Shown here piece by piece: positions 25,348 through 36,632 of a stretch of DNA of 64,000 nt. The DNA is taken from the NCBI GenBank assembly GCA_948567375.1, contig OX419759.1:8214744-8278743 (forward strand), read 5' to 3'. The number at the start of each line of letters is the position of its first letter. Position 1 is the stretch's first letter. This DNA comes from Lunularia cruciata (taxonomy: Eukaryota; Streptophyta; Marchantiopsida; Lunulariales; Lunulariaceae). The notes under the pieces were generated by a model. It ran no database searches. It saw only the letters and a list, made by a program, of their open reading frames with translations, and was not told the origin of the DNA. The translations under genes were made by a program, and so were the position numbers.

Positions 25348-26309
25348 GGGAGAATTTTAGTTTGCCTTGTACATTTCTTTTACCTGTACATATACTTGAC
25401 CCAAAGTTTCAGATCGACCACTGAGACGAGCATTTCAGTTTCAGAAAAATAGGATAACGTGAGATTAACTCACAGTTTTAGATTGCCCGAAATGCTACTC
25501 TCTGTAGTGAAAACGAGAGTTTTGTTAGTTGCATCAATGATACACATGACAAAGAGTTTGACCGATAATAAGATCAGCTCACTCAATTTCGGAATCAGCT
25601 CTATATTTCTTCCGAACAGCTACAGAATTTGCTCTCGTCACAGAGTCTCACGTATTTGCATTTTGTACCTGGTGGTCGGAGTACAATCCGAACCAATTCG
25701 TTGTGTGAAACCACAGCATATTGACTCATAAAAGTTACCCTCTTCTTCTGACCGTGATCAAGACTACTACCGGCAGTAGCATCCTTAAGAGCTTCGGCAG
25801 AGCGTTGGCCTGCACTTACAAAGCGCGTAAACCAAATTGCAAATGGGTCCTTAGATAAGTGAGGACATTCAGTTCAACAGGAACAATCGGTTGTAACCAG
25901 AAGTGCAAATGGAACAATTTTACAAAGCGTTTGATAAAACTGCAATAGATGTTTAGATAAGTGAGGAGATTCAGTGCAGCAGGAACAAGAACAATACATC
26001 GATGAAACGTGAGGATTCGGTGTGGAATGTATCCAAGGCAGTTGTGTCCAAATTTGAGTTTATATATGGTCATAAAAATACTCGACGTATTGGGGTTTTA
26101 ACCACTTTGAAGTATGGATTATTTGTCCAGGTTTGGCATCTTCAATGATAATGGAATCAGCGAAAGCATTAGATTCCGAGGATGTCAAATCTACTTTTTC
26201 GATCAAAGTATTTTTAGCTATAGTTTTAAAAGTAGAATTTACTATTTTTATTCCCAGGTACTTCTTTAATCGATTTTCAAATGTTCAAGGCACGCGTATG
26301 TAATGACCA
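25348..26309. other. 3' flank of CHX, no gene seen
   Basis: Probably contains the 3' UTR and terminator of the antiporter gene, though no canonical AATAAA was picked out. A weak internal duplication around GTTTAGATAAGTGAGGA-like sequence occurs near 25,850 and 25,951 (CTTAGATAAGTGAGGACATTC and TTTAGATAAGTGAGGAGATTC). Nothing else is recognised. Confidence 0.6.
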
Positions 26310-26548
26310 GATTAATAAGATAGGTGCTGTAGGGCAGATTTCTTAGATGCGGGACGATACTACTACCGGAGCCTATTACTTCATTTTACTTCTTTTGTCT
26401 CTCTTGTAAGGCTTGATGGGTCTTCCCATCTTTCATGTATTTTAGGTGGTGGTCGCCTTTCTGTAATTAATAAGATAAAGGCTGTTGTCTCTCCCTTGTA
26501 CAGCTTGATGAGTCTTCCCATCAAGATAATTAATAAGATAAAGGCATG
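26310..26548 (+). repeat. Dispersed repeat copy bearing a hairpin motif, partly duplicated
   Basis: Matches the minus strand of 63,390-63,515 over more than 100 bp, including GTAGGGCAGATTTCT and TTGTAAGGCTTGATGGG followed by TCTTCCCATC. A second, shorter copy of the hairpin part lies at 26,496-26,525, and both are followed by TAATTAATAAGATAAAGGC, so a local duplication has occurred. This repeat marks the right edge of the gene island. The family is unknown; an LTR end is one possibility. Confidence 0.65.
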
Positions 26549-26572
26549 TAAGGAGACGAATTTTCTCCATCG

Positions 26573-26604
26573 TTTGGCACTATGCCAGCAAACATAGTGC
26601 CAAA
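26573..26604. repeat. Perfect 12-bp inverted repeat, 8-base loop
   Basis: TTTGGCACTATG (26,573-26,584) and CATAGTGCCAAA (26,593-26,604) are perfect arms around CCAGCAAA. Function is unknown. Confidence 0.8.
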
Positions 26605-28319
26605 AATAAGGACATACTAATTCATACAATCTGGCACACACAAGATTATATGTAAAATTCCAAATCTGTTATAGTCAAATTCATAACTAAATGATCATTT
26701 TGGATATACATTTCTTCTTGTTTAACGAATTCATTATTCCCTGGAAAGTGTTATAACACGTTCATACGGAAATGGGTGCGGAAGTTAGAGAACGACAGAA
26801 ACTGAAAATGATAATTAAAATGGGATAATTCATCAACATTACCTTGAAGTCTGATAATTCAGAAATATACTTTTAAATGTAGTTATACTTCTCATTTTTC
26901 ACAATTCAATTATCCTGTCGCAGATATTTCCGTATTATTGTTATGTGAACATGTCAATATACTTCAAGAATTAAGAACTTTGATATATTTAAGGACAGTA
27001 GCTTTCTTTTAAACCTTTATGGAAATTTCTTAATTAAAAGCTACTTAAAAAATTTCATATTATGAATACATTATCAATACACTCAAAAATTGCCTAATCG
27101 TTTTGATTTTTCAAAAGATTAAAAAAAAACCTTAAATTTTGTGCTAAACACTAAGAGTGTATGTTTCACAATAAAATAATTTTATTGAAATTTCACGTTG
27201 CACTCGCTATAAGCTATGTAGATGGTACTTGAGAAAGTACAGAATCTTTACAGATTAGTTTTGGAAAACTACGTATATTTAAATTTAATTCCATATAATA
27301 ATCTTATTTTGAAGTATAATAATGTAGCTATTTTCCAAATAACAAATATAAAATATTTTAAAATATTTTTTCTCAAATATATTTATATTTTACATTTTTT
27401 AATCCATGGATTCCTATCGACAGATAGATTGCTATACTATCTTAACATGCTAAAATAACCATAGATTTTTAGGATAATTTGATTTATATATTATTATTTT
27501 TAAAATAAATATCTATAATTATATATATAACCATTTAAAGATAAAAATAATATAACAGTAAAATTTTGTTACAAATGAATAAGTAGAAGGCAATTTAGTT
27601 ATTGACTTGCTTAATAAGTTACTCTTGGTCTAGGGCAACTAAAGCAACCCCTTTTCTTTTAATATCGAGATGTTCTAGTAGATTAATCCTCTCTATATTA
27701 TAGACTAAGTGTGTTATATTATTAAATTCTATCAAAAAAATATATCAAATGATGCTTTTTTCTAGAAATTTCATTTAAACATTTGCTCACAACAATCAAG
27801 GTAAAACTGAACTTACAATCATATTTCTTGAATTTGCAATATTTTTAGATTTTCTACTTATCAAAATTGTGAGAGGTATATTTCTACAAGTATTATAATA
27901 ACTGAAAATATTATTTTTTCTTTTAAAGACCAAACTCCAAGAGAATAAGTAAGAAAAATAGAAGAGAACAAATTAACCTGAAAAGAATGAACTATAAATG
28001 TTGAAGATAATCCAAAGCAATCCTACTTTCACTTTACTTAGGAAGTGAAAATTATTACTCCCTATCAAAGTTAGCCATTAACTTCCTACATCAGGTTCAC
28101 AATCCCTATGAAGTAAACTCAACACCTAAGAAGTACGTAATAGCAAAATGAGTTCCTAGCTAGGAAGGTTTCTAGGTCCCTTCTAAATATTCCTAGATGT
28201 TCTTTTAGAGTATGTCTTAGACATTCTTAATAATTTAAATGCCAGAAGTCTACTAAATTCCTAAGCTATTACATGCTGTCCTTTTGTTAGTTTGATGATC
28301 CACTCATCATGTACTCCAA
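26605..28319. other. Strongly AT-rich sequence, no gene seen
   Basis: Long A and T runs and TATA-type simple sequence (for example around 27,505-27,530). Open frames are short and of extreme composition. Most likely old decayed repeats. Confidence 0.6.
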
Positions 28320-29640
28320 TTTTGAATGTATGCATTGCATTTTGAGCATTGTGTAGATGATGAAGAGGCTCCCTTGTAGCATCATAACTCTTCTAAAGAA
28401 GATTTTACTTGGCATGTTGGTGATAAACCACAAGTAATGATATGCTTTGCAATGATTTTATAAACTTCATACTCCTCAAGATCCTTAATGGCAAGGGAAA
28501 GTAGAGGAAAATGAACTTGATTAAGAAATGTGGATCAACTTGAAATAAAATGCTTCAATTTTGAAATGTGGAAGATAAGATGAATAGAGATATGGTAAGA
28601 AGATAAGGTAGTAAGCAACAAGAGAAAGTACAAAAAGGAACAATCCAAATAGGAATAAGTTTACAAACTTGAGTATAAAGGAGTAAGGGAAGGTTACCAC
28701 CAGAGAGTATAACTTTGTCATTGATAATGAAAGAAAATACATAATGATTATATTAACATGCTAACTTGATAATATAGGGTGAGTAGATGAGTTTTGGACT
28801 CTTGTAGAGAAGAAGATAAGATGGGCAAGATATTGGAGGAATTAATAGCATTGGAAGGTGTGAGAGAGTGAACAAGTTATCAAGAACTAAGGAGCCTTGA
28901 TCAACCTTGAGAGAGAAGAGAGAATTTAGTACATGCTTTTTAGAGTTATTATAAGTGAACTCCACAACTAGAAGGGAAATAGATTAATTATCTGGGTGTA
29001 TTCACAAGTGCAAAAGCATATCTTCTAGTGTATGATTAGCATGTTCTATCTAACTACCTATTTCAGGTAGATAAGCAATGGATATAGCCTATTTGGTACC
29101 TAAAAACTTGAAGCATACTTATCAAACTTGCTAGTGAAGCACAAATCAAAATTAGATATGAGTACCTCAAGAGACGGAGCTCATGATGAGAAATACAATT
29201 CAAAGTAGAGCTTTGTAAACTGAATTACCTACTTTATATAAACTATAAGAGCTAAGTGGATTTTTGAGACAATTAGAATGTAGCCTTGGGTAATAATAAG
29301 GAGTGCATGATGGGATCTAAGCTCAAATCCTTTTAATATGAGGTGGAAATCAAAATGATTGTTAATTAAAAGCTGAGTGGATTTTCTTACTCAATTTATC
29401 CATAAACAAGACAATTATAATATGGCCTTGAGCAATAATGAAGGGTGTGATGGGATGTTAGCTCTTATGCTTTCAATATGAAACCTACAATGATTGTGAT
29501 CAATATGTCTAAGTTTTGAAGCTTTGTTCTTGTGGCAATTTGTGCATAGATAATAAATTGCACAATATCTTGAGCTATGTTTGAGCACCACCATAAATAT
29601 TGAAGAAGACAAGTAGTTTTATTATTCCAAGATGACCTAA
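28320..29640 (-). mobile_element. Very old Ty3/Gypsy fragment (family A-like)
   Basis: On the minus strand the order chromodomain end (near 28,330-28,400), integrase C-terminal part (28,520-28,740), integrase core end (pattern EFTYNNS near 28,950) and zinc-binding integrase N-terminus (near 29,410-29,600) follows the family A elements. No LTR is left. It is more diverged than the other Gypsy copies in the window and broken in many places, so it is probably the oldest of them. Confidence 0.65.
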
Positions 29641-31735
29641 GATGTTGAGATCATGTGCTTCTTGCTTCTTCCAAGAAAAGGATCATGCATAATATATGCT
29701 TGATTACACAAGACCTATCACCTCATTGTGGTATCATGCTAAAGTCTACTCCAAACATCACTTGCCATATTTGTAAGTAAAAACAATATGCCAACTAGTG
29801 CACCAACAAACGAATATGTTATTTTTTCTACAACAATAATCATAGTCTATTACAATACCTCTAGTTTTGGTCTATGTTACAAGCTCCCACATCTATGCCA
29901 TCTCCGCTATTCTCTCAAATTCATATCTCATGAAAACCACCAATCCAGTTCTCAATCCATACACAAGACCACTCATTTTGTGATATATGTCTCTTAAGGA
30001 TCAATCAACCCTATCCTGGGAAACTAGATCAACCACTTACTCTCCTACTGCCCACCACCCTCAGATTTTCTTGACCCACTCTGGCTAACCGAATCCCATT
30101 TCATTGTCATCAATGACAAGTTCCATTTACTTCACAAAACCTCCCTTGTCATGCTTAACCTATTGCACTAAATTCCATCAAACAACCCTTTGTCTTTGCA
30201 TTCCTTATTGTTAGCCTTTCACTTGTGCATCTTTAATCTCCCTCATTTAACTTCTCCTTACTTCCCCCATTGTTATAATGAAGCTATACTAGTTTTGTGG
30301 TACTTCATTGCTTGCATCCACTTCTTCTATACAAAATTTGGCATTTGCTCCTCTCTACTCTATTATTGAGGGACCCACTTTTTGTACTAACAAACTCATG
30401 CCATGCCATCATCAACACTTCAAAAAATTCTTTTCTTCTATATGTCATGATTTTCTAATCCCCACAATGATATTTTGGTTAAGATCTATTGCATTGACTT
30501 TGGTTCTTTTGTCAACATCATAACTCAATCCCCAATGATGATCCTTGGCATTCTAAACCTTCAATTAACATCCATCACCCTTAATATGGTTAAAAAATCT
30601 AAGTCCTTACTATCATTAGCTACACCTAAATTGCTATAGCTAAATCATAATGAACTTGGCCAAATCTTCATGATTTCCATTATTCTTGGTGTTCTCTGGC
30701 AAGTTGTTCCCATATGACTATCTCATAGAAAATATGCACTCTTTCCTTTAGCACTACCAAACCTACCATTGTAATTTTGATGTATCACTTGGGCATTGAG
30801 GAAGCAACCCCACTAGACACCCACCTACACATATAATGCATTTCCTCTCCACCTTCCACCCATCTCATAATAATTTTGATAATGAACTTGAAGTCTTCAA
30901 AGTAAGTTTTTGTGGTGTATCTACAAATACCACCACACTATAATCCATTCCAACTATGGAAATGACTCTACACATTATCATCCTAGACAATGCATCAGCC
31001 TCAATTTTGAATATAAAAATCCTTCAACCTACAAATCTTGACAACCTAAACATCTATTTGCATGTACTATGGTGATCTACCATTAAGAGAGCGGAATTAT
31101 TTTTTTTATTTAAATTTTTTAATATATTAGTAGGCATTTTAGTATTTACATGAAAAAAATTGACTTTTTTTATTAGTTTGTGAACCTCATAATATATCTA
31201 GGATGATGTCCTTTGTTATATGGGCCTATGGCATGGAGGATGAGGTACAAGACCACTCTTACAACAAGGCAGCCCATAAGGACTAAGAAGAGAGATACAT
31301 ATAAATTCACAAAAAATTATGTGTTTATAATTTGGTACTCATTGAAGCTAAATTTTACACCTACACATCCATATAATTGAAATATTCCTACAGAGATTCA
31401 TACATAATCTTGTCCACCAAATAAAGCAATGCTTGAAGAACCACTCATTGAAGTGACCAATCAGGCAAAATTAGAGAACCCAAGCAAAAAAACTCACCAC
31501 AAAAAGGACAACCAAGTTACACCTCACCCCACACCCACACCCACACCCACCATCATTGAAAATTTAATTATAAAAATAAATATTTATTTTGGATTCAAAA
31601 ACCGACCATTTTTATGGTGGAATGCAATACACACCTACTTAACATTTGCTCTCATCTCTTCTTTGGGTGGGACTCCAATAGGATCATTTAATAAATCTTC
31701 ATCTCCATGTAGCTCATTTAAAATCTAGTTGTTCT
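29641..31735. other. AT-rich unassigned sequence with a CACACC microsatellite
   Basis: No recognisable gene. A short (CACACC)n run lies at about 31,527-31,551. Some plus-strand frames (29,788-29,997; 31,429-31,728) are open but resemble nothing known. Confidence 0.5.
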
Positions 31736-31739
31736 CCTC

Positions 31740-32735
31740 AACCCACATGTTTGAACAATTCATCAAAATATTGAGTAGAATAATGCACAAGTTGATCCAC
31801 TTCAAATAAGAACATTTCTATTCTTGCTTTTCAATTGGACCCTTAGTTCTGACAAAGAGTGGCATCTTGCCTTCAAGAGGCCCATGCAATGTTCATTGAG
31901 GACACAAGCTCTCACAACACATTTATTGAATTCAACTTTCTCCTCTATGCAAAGCTATTTGAACAAAGGCACTAAGTGGCTCATATGAACATAATCCGAG
32001 TCTTCAAGCAAATACTATTGGTGTTCAAAATAAGTATTCTCTATTTTGTGCTTGATATCATAAAATAATGGTGACTTCTTGGTGCAAATCATTGTGACAA
32101 GAGCACAATACCCTTGGAAAATGATGGAAATCACAAGTTCAGTCAATGAACTCACATTCCCACACTCAATGAGCCTTTTACTACACAATCCCACACAAAC
32201 AAGTGTAATCCCCAAGCACTAATAGAGATGACTGTGAAGGCCCTGAGTAGCACTCCATGGACTCACAAAATCACAAATAAAACCCACCCTTCTTGAATAA
32301 AGCCCTTACCTTTTGTGAAATGAGTAATCCTTAACATGTTATTGTTTACAACTTGCTTGTTGGTAGAATAAGAACTTTCTACTGAAATATATCTCTCCAT
32401 CCACCTTTGGTCTTTGTGCTAATGGGAATAATGTCCCATCCAACAATCCCAGAAAGCACTGATCTCTCATTTTGGTGTGTCATACCACCTTCTTTCAAAA
32501 AATAGACACAATTGAAGTCATGATTATTTCTGTAAATTTGTTAGTTGAACCTGACCTCATGATCCATAAACTCATGCTCTTGGAAACACACACTCGGTTT
32601 TACATTATGCACAAACCTATCTAAAGCTATGGCAAGTTGTACATACATAGGGGTTTCAACTTTTCTTGAATCATTTCTAAACACCTCATGCTCTCTAACC
32701 ATCACTAGCAAAGAATGAAAGGATTCAAAGTCCAT
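31740..32735 (-). pseudogene. Decayed PIF/Harbinger-like DDE transposase
   Basis: Minus-strand segments match the layout of DDE_Tnp_4 (Harbinger-type) transposases. There is an N-terminal helical stretch near 32,735-32,550 (MDFESFHSLLVMVREH then MYVQLAIALDRFVH), a stretch near 32,000 like the family's short tyrosine-containing block (LLEDSDYVHM), and a C-terminal block near 31,930-31,860 (NEHCMGLLKARCHSL), which fits the family's conserved NEH...G.LK.R pattern. The reading frame is interrupted by several stops and frameshifts, so it cannot make a full enzyme. No terminal inverted repeats were found. It belongs to a different Harbinger lineage from the pair at 49-53 kb. Confidence 0.6.
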
Positions 32736-34333
32736 CCAAATTAACTATGTAAATGCACAAGAATCAAAACCTCTAAAGAATGAATGTGCAAATTTTGTAT
32801 TTTGATATGATTGAATCCTAGTTATAAAATATTTTTGAGAGTGTAAGAAATCTCACAATCTCATAATTATTCATTTTCATCTAGGTCCAATTCATCATCC
32901 CTCCATGCTTCTATCAAACTCCACTTGTGCAATTCACATTTCCATCTGAGAATGTTGTCTTCAACATTGCCTTTATTTCTATTATCACCATTTCTTTACT
33001 TCCTTCATGAGAAGTTTGCATACAATATAACACAACACAACATCAATGACTTAGAATAGTTGAGACATGGGTACAAATTGTCAAGGAATGCGGAAGTGAA
33101 ATCTCACCAAGGATTCTTTGATACAATTCTCTATTATAATAAGGAAATTGAGATTTCTAAATTGCATGCAATTTTTCCTAAGCATGATATTTACAAGTGT
33201 ATATTCATTCAACTAACGCACTTTAATCACCCAATTAAAAGTTATGGGTTCATTAAGAGTTACTACAAACCCCATACAAAACTATGGGTCACAAAAATCA
33301 TAGCCCATAAGTATTTTATGTAACTTGAGTGTTCCCTAAAAACCTTTAGAGTATTTAAATAAATATTTTTATGAATTTTTATTCTTGTAGAAAAAATCTA
33401 TGGGATTTTTATGTGGAGTTATAAACCTTTAACTGAAATGGACCATCATGTACAAACTTATCCAAATTGCCACCACCACAATCAGTCAATGCCAAGCATA
33501 AATGCCAAGAAGAAGCTCAATCTTCCTAAAAGGGTATCTTCACCACTACACCACTCCCATGTTAGCCCACCTTGCCATCCACAAACAACCACTTGCAATC
33601 AAAGGCCAAAACACCAACCTACAAGATTATGCACATCAAGTCTTTGGAATAGAATGACTTGGATGACATACCCACTTCATCTAATATAGCTAAAGGAGCC
33701 CAGATAGTTCAACTTATAGCTCTGTCTATACCAACAACAATTCTTTGCAACCAATCATTTATAGACCAGTTTTACAAGCCATGAGAAGTGTACTGTTCTC
33801 AATACTAGTACACAAACTCAAATCCAAGGCTTCATGAGAGCCTTGGAAAAACTCAAGTTCTTAGCAAATAACCTTCCCTTAATGCTAATTCCATACTACA
33901 AACCATTGGCATGGCAAAAAGACCTCCTCTCCACTACAAACAAGGTCCCAACAAATGTTTTTTATCCTTTTTTCAACCTCTTCTATATCCAAGACTTTTG
34001 GCACACAATTTTCTATTTTCCAAACAAGCTAAAAGTTGAGACATTTACCACCAAGAGCCAAGACTAAAAGCTTATGAAGGTGGAAATCAAGGTAGCATTT
34101 ATCTAGGATCAATTATATGTGGAATAAAAGAAAATTAAGGAGCTACACTTTGGACCACTAAAAGAAGATGCTTATGTGGAGAAACCAACAATCCTCTCAA
34201 ACAACTCAAGGACATGCAAGCTTCCTATCAAGAGAGTAAGGAGTTATATCAACATGTCATGGACACGCTACAAAGATTGCAGAGTAAATGTTTGTCATTG
34301 ATGAGTGAACACCATACATTGCAAGTTGCACAA
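32736..34333 (+). other. Unassigned sequence with a coiled-coil reading at its right edge
   Basis: Mostly AT-rich. The plus strand at about 34,180-34,330 reads as a heptad-like helix (pattern LKDMQASYQESKELYQHVMD), then stops close to the terminal repeat of the element at 34,335. Earlier frames at 33,060, 33,411 and 33,834 are open for 77-92 codons but are not recognised. The stretch may be a retroelement gag or an unknown host gene remnant. Confidence 0.35.
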
Positions 34334-34790
34334 TAGGGGGTTTCAGAAATAGTTATACGAAGTTTCTTAACTTTTCATATAGATAGTTACAAAGCATTGA
34401 CTAAATGGGTACGGTGTGTGACCGGGGGTAGAAAAGGTATCGTTACAGAGTTCAGGCCAAGTTCCTTATTATTAGCACACTCCATATGAGGTGGTTTGTA
34501 GAAAATAAGGAATAAGGAATTTTCCGTTATCACTCCGTAGTGCATTGATTACATATTAGGGTTAATAAAGTTTATTGTTTAGGGTTAGAGTGAAAGTGGC
34601 GGCCACCAAAGGGAACACACATGGTAATCAAAAGTTGACAAATTTATGCACTAGACGACCAAGGCCACCAAAGGGAGCATCCATGATGTTCGAGAATACC
34701 CATGGTAATCAAAAGTTGACAAATTTATGCACTAGATGAGCGGAAACACAATTTATATGGGATTTAATATGTTAATTTAGGATGAAATGT

Positions 34791-34980
34791 GATGTTGCTT
34801 GTCGTTGCTTGTTGTTGCTCATTGCTGCTTGTTGCTGCTTGTTGTTGCTTGTTGTTGCTTGTTGCTGCTTGTTGCTGCTCGTTGTTGCTCGTTGCTGCTC
34901 ATTGCTGCTCGTTGTTGCTCGTTGTTGCTTGTCGTTGCTCATTGTTGCCCATCGCCGCCCGTAGCCACTCGATGGTGCTC
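34791..34980 (+). repeat. Decamer tandem array GTTGYTGCTY, about 19 units
   Basis: Nineteen 10-bp units with consensus GTTGYTGCTY, degenerating at the right end (ATCGCCGCCC, GTAGCCACTC, GATGGTGCTC). Ten is not a multiple of three, so all three plus frames are open across it and encode low-complexity Leu/Val/Ala/Cys strings. These are not real proteins. Confidence 0.95.
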
Positions 34981-35019
34981 AAAGCTCAAATCTCGTTGGT
35001 GCTGGTTGCCGCTGGTCGA

Positions 35020-35895
35020 ATGACGCGCTGTCCTCTTAAGAGGCTTGTAATATTTCAAATATGTTATCTCCTCTCTGTCGTCCCATGAGCTCAGAATCCT
35101 TCTATCTGTTGGGTTACAAACTTTCATTTGTGCTTTTTTCTTGGGGACTGACCATTGGTTAATGATTTGTCCATAAAGTACTGATTTAACATACACAGAA
35201 AGTCTCATGATCACATTCTTAGGATACTTAAACATATTCTTTAGAAAAGAATGGTTAATTCTTATGAAATTCCCTTGAAGTGCTTACATTCTCGAGAAAT
35301 GCACGATAGAACTCCATTGGAAACTTTCCTGACTTGGATGCTCTTGCATCCAAGTCCCCTAGCTATTACTGAGCTATGTTGTTGAAGATGCAATCTAAGT
35401 GTATGCAAAAGGGGACGAGTAGCTTGAACTTGAAACCAACGCAAAACTGCCTACGTATCGTGGACTACTAGAACTACCATCAGGAATTCGGTCCAATTGC
35501 ATATCCTGCAGATCCCTAAGGTCCTCATAGTGGAATACTAACTTTTCTTATACCACAATTTATTAGTACTTCCAAGGTCCTCCAATTTGGAAGTTCCTAA
35601 TTCCCATAACTCCTCGAGGGTGTCTCTACGAGTTTCATCCATCAATCCATCGCCGCCCAAAACGTATTTTCCATCAGAATTCTGGAAATAGATACCATCA
35701 TTTTCTGCTTTCCACATCACCATAAGCTGAGTTGGATAATCAAATATCTTGAGAGAGGAAATATGCTTTGGGTTTGCAGTTCCCCCCGTGTTAAAATCAC
35801 AGATCTATTGCACGGGATTCTTTCCCAACCACAACGGGTCCCAAATCAAAGTTGCCTTTGGTCGGATCAAGACATTGACAAGTAAATCAAGAGAG
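35020..35895 (-). pseudogene. Coding-like segment inside the TIR element, unknown family
   Basis: On the minus strand a frame runs from about 35,895 to 35,540 with protein-like composition (patterns LIRPKATLIWDPLWLGKN, SLKIFDYPTQLMVMWKAEND, GKYVLGGDGLMDETRRDTL). It is interrupted by one TAG at 35,805-35,807. Two more minus-strand readings, 35,444-35,262 and 35,235-35,020, look coding-like in other frames, as exons separated by introns or frameshifts would. I do not recognise the family. Its position inside a transposase-less element suggests a captured host gene fragment. Not being an element protein is inferred from the lack of any transposase motif. Confidence 0.4.
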
Positions 35896-36025
35896 ATAGT
35901 ATGCCGCTGGTAGACGCTGGTAGACGCTCATTGCCACGGGTAGTTGCTTGATAGCACAAGGTGATTTTGCATCCAAATGTGAACCTACATTGTAATCAGG
36001 TTTTTGCTAAATTTTTGTTGCCCTT

Positions 36026-36055
36026 TTGTACGGCTTGATGGGGTCTTCCCATCCT
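36026..36055 (+). repeat. Dispersed hairpin motif, copy 3
   Basis: TTGTACGGCTTGATGGG then GTCTTCCCATCC, followed by a short spacer and CTACGTGGTCGCC. It shares the motif found near 26,404, 26,496, 56,672 and 63,437 (minus). Inner arms GATGGG and CCCATC pair. Confidence 0.8.
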
Positions 36056-36632
36056 TCATTTTTCCTACGTGGTCGCCTTTTCTCACTTTTGGAGTAAAAT
36101 TCTGTGATCTCCAATTAATTTCTTGGTTGCCAAAAGACGATGCAAATCATTTTCCATAACTCGTGCTATCTCCCTCACCACACTTATATATATGGATATG
36201 AACCAACACACCAATGCAAAACTACAAAACCCACCGGTTTAGTTTACTGACAAGAGCATTTGCACAACATTCGCATTTGCAGATGGTGAATTTGAATTTG
36301 AATAGTTGAGAGCGGCATTTTGGATCCACCAAAAAATTTCATAAATGCCACTCTAAGAATCACCCACCAGAAAAACACGACAACTCTCTCAAGATGCCAC
36401 ATTATCTCTTTTGACAGTCATTTATTTCACTACGGAACTCCTAAACATCTGTAGTATAGCGTCTACTTTTTATAAATGAATGCAAATTGCATGTGATATA
36501 CCGTATAATAATTTATGAAGCGTTCATTTATTAGCCCCTCATCTCCCTATAGAGTTCACTAAAAATAGTTATGAAGTTTGTTATTTATCCCGTAGACATC
36601 CGTCAAACCTATTTCTGAAACCCCCTAATGTA

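Larger units (their letters stand above)
34335..36626. mobile_element. DNA element with 18-bp terminal inverted repeats; possible Pack-type
   Basis: AGGGGGTTTCAGAAATAG at 34,335-34,352 is repeated perfectly and inverted at 36,609-36,626. The flanks read AAT on both sides, consistent with a 3-bp target duplication, although TA/TA is equally possible if the repeats start one base further in. The length is 2,292 bp. It encodes no transposase, so it would be non-autonomous. The interior holds a duplicated segment (ATGGTAATCAAAAGTTGAC at 34,621 and 34,702), a decamer array, a minus-strand coding-like segment, and one copy of the dispersed hairpin motif. A TWA or TA target would point to PIF/Harbinger or Tc1/mariner respectively. 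Its right end lies six bases from a Gypsy LTR. Confidence 0.75.

Noticed and set aside
26404-26435. The GATGGG...CCCATC motif as part of a 5S rRNA gene or Cassandra-type element
   Set aside because: Only a few bases resemble the 5S internal promoter. The A, IE and C boxes are not present around any copy.
34782-35088. Three overlapping open frames encoding Leu/Val/Cys/Ala-rich strings
   Set aside because: They are read-outs of a 10-bp tandem repeat without stops, not proteins. Composition and overlap in all three frames show this.
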